NCBI GenBank assembly: GCA_035578905.1
Contig: JAQJVL010000321.1
Location: 62,001 to 126,000 of the forward strand
DNA length: 64,000 nt
Source: Stictocephala bisonia
Taxonomy: Eukaryota > Arthropoda > Insecta > Hemiptera > Membracidae
Direction: 5' to 3'
Of the stretch, positions 57,705 through 64,000 are shown piece by piece (position 1 is the stretch's first letter; every line of letters starts with the position of its first letter). The translations under genes and the position numbers were made by a program. The notes under the pieces are model-generated. The model ran no database searches. It was given only the letters and a program-made list of their open reading frames with translations, and was not told the origin of the DNA.

Positions 57705-60074
57705 ATTGTCACCGACAAGGAAGGTCACTGTTTTGAAGACGCACCCCCTCCCATTTACTTACATTTTACTGCCTTATAAATAAAAAAGGCGGACTAAACG
57801 AGATACCATTGTTGTGGGATTGACTTGTGTCCCTGGGGTGATCATTTCACTTGACTAGTTCATGTTTAGGGATAAAGTTGAGATAGTCATTTAGTTATCT
57901 TGTTTTAAATCAACGTGTTGGGCCTAAGCTTGTTTATCTTTCATAAACTCTAATACTGTAATTTTACCTGTTTACCCATCTATCTGTATAATTAATTAAG
58001 AAAATCAGTTGCATTTTGACGTTAATGCTGTTAATACTTGATTAATTGATCATTACATATCTAAATTGTCCTGTTCAGAAGTAGTCAGGAAAACCATTTA
58101 AATGGTTAATCAAACCAAAATTTCCTCAAACGTTTACTTTATTTTAAATTAGGCTTACTAGGTAAAATCAATCCATTATATGATACAACGCAACAGAATA
58201 AACTATCTTCAAGATTGCAGAACATATTTTAAGTAACAATTGCTATATTTCGTTCTGTCTTCATTATTTTGCTATCGGCACCGTCGAAAAGAAATGATAA
58301 TGATAATACTATCTTTAATATTAATAATATTATCAATGTTAATTAGTTTAGTATTTTTTAAATGATTTAGATAGTTTTCATAATGTTTAATTAACTTATT
58401 TCAGTAAGAATAAAACACGCACTCAGAACGGCAAATTCTTAAACATCTAATTAACGTAATTGCTTATCGAAAATAGTATGAATAGATCTGCTTTCACTCA
58501 CTTATAGAGTGAGTATATTTTGTTCAGTTTTTGTTTACCGCTGATCCCCATACTTTCTTATCAGTAACCCTTCCTTATCATCTCCAGCCTGATAAAAATC
58601 ACCTGGAGTCAACATGTCAAGATATTATTTGGCCTTTCTTATTATCTGCGCCAATAAAAAAAAATGTTTTGTTATCGTGAGTTTTCTATATGATAGTTAT
58701 TGATTTTTTAAATTATAGCTTAAAAATGTAAAACTTTTATATCAAAGACTTATGTCAGTTTTTGTTAATAATTTTAGAAATTAAATATTTCATTTTTAAA
58801 ATTTCGGACAGTTTTATAACAAAAATTACTGTAGAAATTGCTATAGTTTTATTAATAGTATTGTATAATAATGTATTATAAATAGGCCTATTTATCTAAG
58901 ATATTATAAATAATAAAAGATAATACAGGTTAAGTATTTTTTTATGTATATTTTACTGTGCCAAAACTAACTTTTAACTTTCAATTTCAGTTAATTTTCT
59001 AATAATTTAACTTTAATCAGTTAGTTTCAATTTATTTTAACTTTTAACTTCATTTAGTTACTTTTTTAGAGTATTAACTTTAACTTTATTCAGTTAAAAA
59101 AAGCATTAAATTTCCCAAGTATGCAGTGATTTCCTCACTAGTTCTAATGTGTTTCCGAGGCGTATAAAGCTACTGGTTTTATGACTGTGTTGTTCACGAA
59201 TTTTATATGTTTATAGTAAAACTAAGAATATATATTTGTAATGATAAAAATACAATATTGACTTGTCATAACTATTATTTAACTTTATTTAGAAAATATG
59301 TATTTCCTTAAGTATAAATAAATAAATTAAAGAATCGTTCAGAAATTATTCTTAAGAAGTTTAAAAAATTAGAATTTTGTGACCATTGCCGCGTTTTTAG
59401 TTGGTGAGTTTTACTTGTCTGTATAAACTAATTTATGGACAAATCCCACGTCTTAATCTTGCAAATTATAGTAACAAATGAGGCTGATACTTTCCTTACG
59501 TGAAAATAATAAACTAGCTGCCTACTCGTGCTTCGTTATAGAGACATATCAGTATACCCGAATTTGAACTGTCGAAAATGTAAAATTAAAAAATGTTTGT
59601 AACTGCTGGCGTCAATAAGTAATTTTAAAGCAAAATAAATAATTGCCATCATCAGATTAAAACATGCTTATGTACATAAAGACTAAAAATACGAGTTTCT
59701 TGAAAATGTACTCTCGTCTTCCCGTAAGATAACGCGAGATTTGAACAAAACTTAGTGATATCTAAAATGTACACTTTTTTAAGTAATATACATTTATTAT
59801 AATTTTGGACATAAGAGTAAGGCTGCTTCAAGTAATTTATCTGCACATCTAATTGTGAATAACATTCTCATAACTTATCAAATTATAAGTGGAAATTCTG
59901 CGTATGGTCTGCTCTTAAGCCTCTTAAACCCGTTTTTATTACTTTAAGAAGTATATCTCAACTAGTTCCGAATACACTCAATTCCGTGGTTGTCTTATCA
60001 ACATTTACAATTAGTAGACTGAAAAAAAATGTGCAAAAATATCGTGTGGGAGATAAGAAATGAATGAACTACAT

Positions 60075-60140
60075 ACTTATATATATTATGTTACCTTGTA
60101 TATATATATATATACATATATACCTTGTATATATATAAGT
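60075..60140. repeat. (TA)n microsatellite, duplicated word
   Basis: Two runs of TA separated by the repeated word taccttgtatatatata. Confidence 0.85.
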
Positions 60141-60599
60141 ATAATATAGTTGGCGTACTTATATTGTAATTTATCTAAACGTCAAATTGTAAATCGAATA
60201 CCTTATCAAATTATAAGTGGGCAGGTTTTAGGGATGGTCTGCTCTTCGGCCACGTTTTATTTCAAGCAATATTTTAATGTTATTTATTCTTAAGACACCG
60301 ATCGTCAAGATAAGCGTGAATGTGGATTTCGAATGAGTGTGATTAGTGTAAATGAGCGAATTTTGTTACAAACCAAGATATATTACTTAGAAAGTTTCAT
60401 TAATTAATATGTATACGACAAATGAAAGATCGGTGGCTATCAGCAGATCTCTTTAAAAATATCATGAATCTGATTAGGATTGAAATATAAAAAAAAAATA
60501 GTTTAATAAACTGATCTTTAACCAACTACGCTAACAACCAATGTACATCTTTGTACCGGATTAACTCAATTTCGTGCTTATAACATCAACCATTGCGAT

Positions 60600-60830
60600 A
60601 TATCAACGTTGGTTGGTAGTCAGCGTCCGGATATTGTAAAGGAGAGAGAACTGAGTGTCAGGTTTGTCAATTAGCTGAAAATCAGACCAATACTATGTGG
60701 TTCAGATTCCACGTAAAGCTGCAGGCCCCTTAGTTGCCCTGGTTATTGGGGATTAATCATTCATATTCAACCTAAAATTCGCATAAAGCTGTGTTGAAGT
60801 CTCATATCTGAGAATAAATAATCTGAGGGC
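60600..60830 (+). repeat. SINE-like element, internally deleted copy (family S)
   Basis: Shares 'gagagaactgagtgtcagg', 'ttagctgaaaatcagaccaa', 'attccacgtaaagctg' and 'ccttagttgccctgg' with 38000-38458, then skips to the tail 'attaatcattcatattc ... gtctcatat'. Confidence 0.65.
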
Positions 60831-61388
60831 ATGAACCTGTCATAAATGGTCATAAGCCATGGACTTATCACTACTGGCGCATCTGACCTTTCTGCATGCG
60901 CCTTGTCCGGTATCAAGTTGGATTATCAGCCTTGACACGTTGTAAAAACATCAGAGACTTATAGTTTTGAGTAATATGTTTCAAGCCTATCAGTCCCTGG
61001 GTGTTGGAATACCATAACTTGAAATATTATGCTTTCCGCGAAATGTACTATAAAATACAAAAACATATGAATTAAAAATACAGTAGGTAGTATGTTTTTT
61101 TTTTCAATTGTGACTTCACTTAAACGTTGGAAAATTTTAGAAAATCCTGAAAATGAAAGTATACGTTAAGTTATTTCAAATATATTGAAACTTTTTCTTT
61201 TCAAATCTCCACGCCCCATTTAAAAAAACTTTTTATGTCTGCGGTCGAATATGCCTCGTTGACTCTTACAGGCCAAAGGGGGTGGAATTTAGAGTACGAA
61301 ATTCCTTTGAACTCTCTGTTTCACTTTTTCCGGTGACGTAAACAGCAGGAAAGTAACGTTTAAAAAATCAACAGAATCGTGTTATTTT

Positions 61389-61556
61389 TTACATCGACAC
61401 TGACCGGTTACTCTGCACAACTGCCCCAACCTTGTTAGTGGACCCGTCCGCCGTGAGCTGGACCTTCAGAAGCCGTTGGAAGTGACCGTGGCCAGGATAC
61501 ACTGTGCAGTTCCGATGTCTGGTTTGCCTTTTGGTTGTAGCTGTCTCAAAATAATT
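61389..61556 (-). CDS. Short open region of protein-like composition, unassigned
   Basis: On the minus strand 55 codons are open in a GC-richer patch: NCTVYPGHGHFQRLLKV is followed by QLTADGSTNKVGAVVQSN and a stop at 61389-61391. There is no ATG and no family is recognised. An acceptor-like ttttgagacag at about 61543 would make it a terminal exon on the strand opposite to acetyl-CoA synthetase. It could equally be a fragment of a transposon protein, or chance. Confidence 0.25.
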   Translation of the reverse strand, partial: NYFETATTKRQTRHRNCTVYPGHGHFQRLLKVQLTADGSTNKVGAVVQSNRSVSM

Positions 61557-61809
61557 TTAAATTTACATATTATATAACTTATTCTTGAAAAACACGGGAA
61601 CCTAAGTGATTAACTGGGATAAAACAAACGTTCTATGTGTGGCTGTGACAACTAAGTAGGTTTTTGAATTTGAAAGCTTTAAAACTCTTTTGTTTTCTTG
61701 TTTTCGTTAATACGTACTTACGAAATTTTACTAATTAGTTTCTTTGCTGCATTTTTAATTTCTTTGAGTTCGGAAATTTAAAAATAATTGTACTCCTGTT
61801 GTCGGCGCA

Positions 61810-62475
61810 GGAGTACCGAGTTTAATGGTTGTTTACTAAGAAACTAAGTACAATTCAATCACATCATTATTTTCTTCCTTTTATTTCACGTTATGACATG
61901 TAACATTTTTTATTTTTACTAAAATTTCTAATAATTTGAAATTAAATGAAAAACGACTTTATTTTTAAGGCGAGGTTAGGACTGGACAGTCCTCTCTACC
62001 ACCTAACCTTATTACAAATAACAACACTAATCATAAAAATAACACAAAACATTACTATTAATACAATATAAACCAATTGAATTTTTAAGCAATTGGTAAT
62101 TGAATTTTAAACAATAAACAAATTGAACAATTTGAATCGCTAGTTGGAAAAAAGTACCTGATTTTAACTAGTTTTCACTGTGCATCAACTGTACACTTTT
62201 ATTACTAAAAAACATATAATGTATCGGATTTATATTATAATAACTGGTTAACAGGAATGGATTCAAAAGTTTTATGAAATTCAGAATTTTAACTTTTCAA
62301 GAAAAAAAGTTCTTGCAAATTTCCTAAAACAACGTCTTCTTAGCTTCTAGAGGTCGTAGAATTAATTACTGGTCGTTGTAATCCTTTTGAAATGTATATT
62401 TACGATACATTATTTTTATATGCATAAGTAAATGCAGTGATTTTGAAACTTATTGAAATCAATTTAAAATCACTT
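61810..62475. repeat. Foldback family F, partial copy with insertion
   Basis: It begins gtcggcgcaggagtaccg, gttgtttactaagaaactaa and caattcaatcacatcattat and ends at the central word gcagtgattttgaaac, so it is one arm plus the centre. About 180 bases (61945-62130, including ggcgaggttaggactggaca) are absent from other copies. Confidence 0.6.
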
Positions 62476-64000
62476 GTAAAGTAATCTACTCCTAAATAAC
62501 TATTTTACTATAAATGATCATTCAACATTAACTAATTTAATATTCTAATTTTGAGCGTATTAATATTGTATTTGTCAGTGTAATTAACATTTAATTTGTA
62601 GCATTGGAATAAAAAAAGTCTTACTGTATTAATTGTACGATGGTAAAGTTTAAAATGATATGCAATTAACATATTAAAAATTGTTTTGATTCAAAATATA
62701 CTTCTGGTCGAAAAAGCTATTATGGCTTTATAGAAAAAATTATTTTGAACACAAACGTTTTTAAAATTTCACCAAAATTGAAGCATCCCAAATAATAAAT
62801 CAGGAAAATATCTATTCATAACGATAGAACATAACCTAGAATGGACACCCTCCTATCTAGAACAAAATTCAAACAGTAACAACAATCGAAGGCATATTGA
62901 AGTGTATTTGTGTTTACGCCTGACTTTAATTGTTTCTAATTACAGCAGAAACTTTAATTTTTGACAGTTGTAAGCCAACGGTCTAACGTCAATTACAAAG
63001 GCGTCACAACAATGATTGTTTAATGTTTCAGTCAAAATAAAACCTGTTATCACAGGAGACTGTAATTAACACCTCTACACGTTTTTAATTGATGTTTTCA
63101 CCTAGACCTATTTTCCCTTTCCGTTTTACTTTTCCCTTAACATGCAAGAATATGTGTTGATTTAAGAGTTTCATCATGAATTGAACGTAATTTACGTGTC
63201 ATTCGTAAATCATTGTAAATTTACTATGAGCATATCAAGGGTTAACAATGAATATAACAATAATTACGTAATGTAATTTTAATTAACAATGTTATATGGT
63301 AAAACGAGAACCTCAAACTAATCCTTTGTTATATTTTCCACGATCGGTTTCGAAGTTCTCACTTCATCTTCATTAAATTTCCTAATCAATAACGTCACTA
63401 ATCTAGCCTAGATAATTTCTACACCGTTGTAGTTCAAACTGAACTCACGGTTGGAGTTGTTGTTGGTCTGCTGATTTGATTTGCATTCTTTTGATTGTAA
63501 ATATTTATTCGTTTTTTATTATCTGTGACGGTGATAAGCATTTTTTTTGCTTTGAACATCAGGTTGTTAGTTTAGCTTCACAGATTTTTAAATGTAATCA
63601 CAGTAACTAAAAATGGTTATACAAGTTCCATCAGAGTTGGTTTGGGAGTAAAAATAAACTGAAATAACTTTAAGAACTATTTGTTTGCATTTACAAACGT
63701 TAGTGTATTCATTAGACGCTGATTCAATTCAAACAAATGAATTTCCCATCGATAACATATAAAATAATGCCACAAAGTGCCCTCAACTTATTTTCATACT
63801 CATATAATTCCCACACGAGTAATATGTATATTAATTGGGTTTATTCATAATAGAAGTTTTTTATGGGATTAAACGCAATTAGCTGAATTTAATTTATGTT
63901 GTATTTGATTTAATAAATGTGTACATTGCGTATATTTAACTTTTTATTAGTATAATTTTGATCAGGTTCATCCAAGTTCAAATCAGAACAGTTCATCATT
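62476..64000. other. Intron sequence, no gene seen
   Basis: AT-rich to the window end. A 'ttcgaagttctcacttcatc' patch near 63350 and CA/TG words near 63430-63470 are unremarkable. The second exon of acetyl-CoA synthetase is not here. Confidence 0.5.

Larger units (their letters stand above)
57705..61388. other. Intron sequence, no gene seen
   Basis: AT-rich, including (TA)n around 60075-60140 and a family S copy at 60600-60830. No exon, RNA gene or recognised element otherwise. Confidence 0.5.

Noticed and set aside
57494..57736. 80-codon plus-strand frame
   Set aside because: Its second half is the (ATTTACTC)n microsatellite, and no domain is seen.

Overview
The window looks like a piece of an arthropod, most probably insect, nuclear genome. 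It is AT-rich and intron-dominated, packed with transposable elements and satellites, and contains a 100-base N run typical of scaffolding. The clearest host gene piece is the first coding exon of a cytosolic acetyl-CoA synthetase, with a clean GTGAGT donor. The species cannot be fixed from the sequence alone; a hemipteroid insect is only a guess.

Region by region. (1) 1-12230 holds two near-identical copies of one locus around the N gap at 3331-3430. The first copy lacks about 5.0 kb present in the second (6547-11543). This looks like two haplotypes placed end to end, or a young duplication. (2) 14050-23510 is a nest. A roughly 150-bp satellite array is interrupted by a decayed non-LTR retrotransposon. 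That element carries an SGNH esterase-like domain, an OARD1/TARG1-like macrodomain, an AP-type endonuclease and a reverse transcriptase, and is itself split by a hAT element with an exact 8-bp target duplication. (3) 23511-29500 is mostly non-coding, with a very probable 38-bp micro-exon on the minus strand and a 704-bp inverted-repeat MITE. (4) 29505-34540 has a 24-bp minisatellite (about 93 units) touching the 3' end of a broken Mutator-like/YqaJ gene, then a 36-bp minisatellite. (5) 34541-43230 holds degenerate repeats, an 80-bp-period array, and two decayed exons of a C2HC zinc-finger gene. (6) 43231-48250 contains two large palindromic (foldback) elements of one family. (7) 48251-64000 is the promoter, first coding exon and start of a very long first intron of acetyl-CoA synthetase. 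The intron holds a PIF/Harbinger-like element with a 53-bp satellite inside it, another foldback element, a mariner-type MITE and a LINE fragment.

The many long open frames inside the 24-bp and 36-bp repeats are by-products of repeat lengths divisible by three and are not treated as genes. Nothing here forms an operon-like system. The most unusual item is the macrodomain embedded in frame between the SGNH and endonuclease regions of the retrotransposon.
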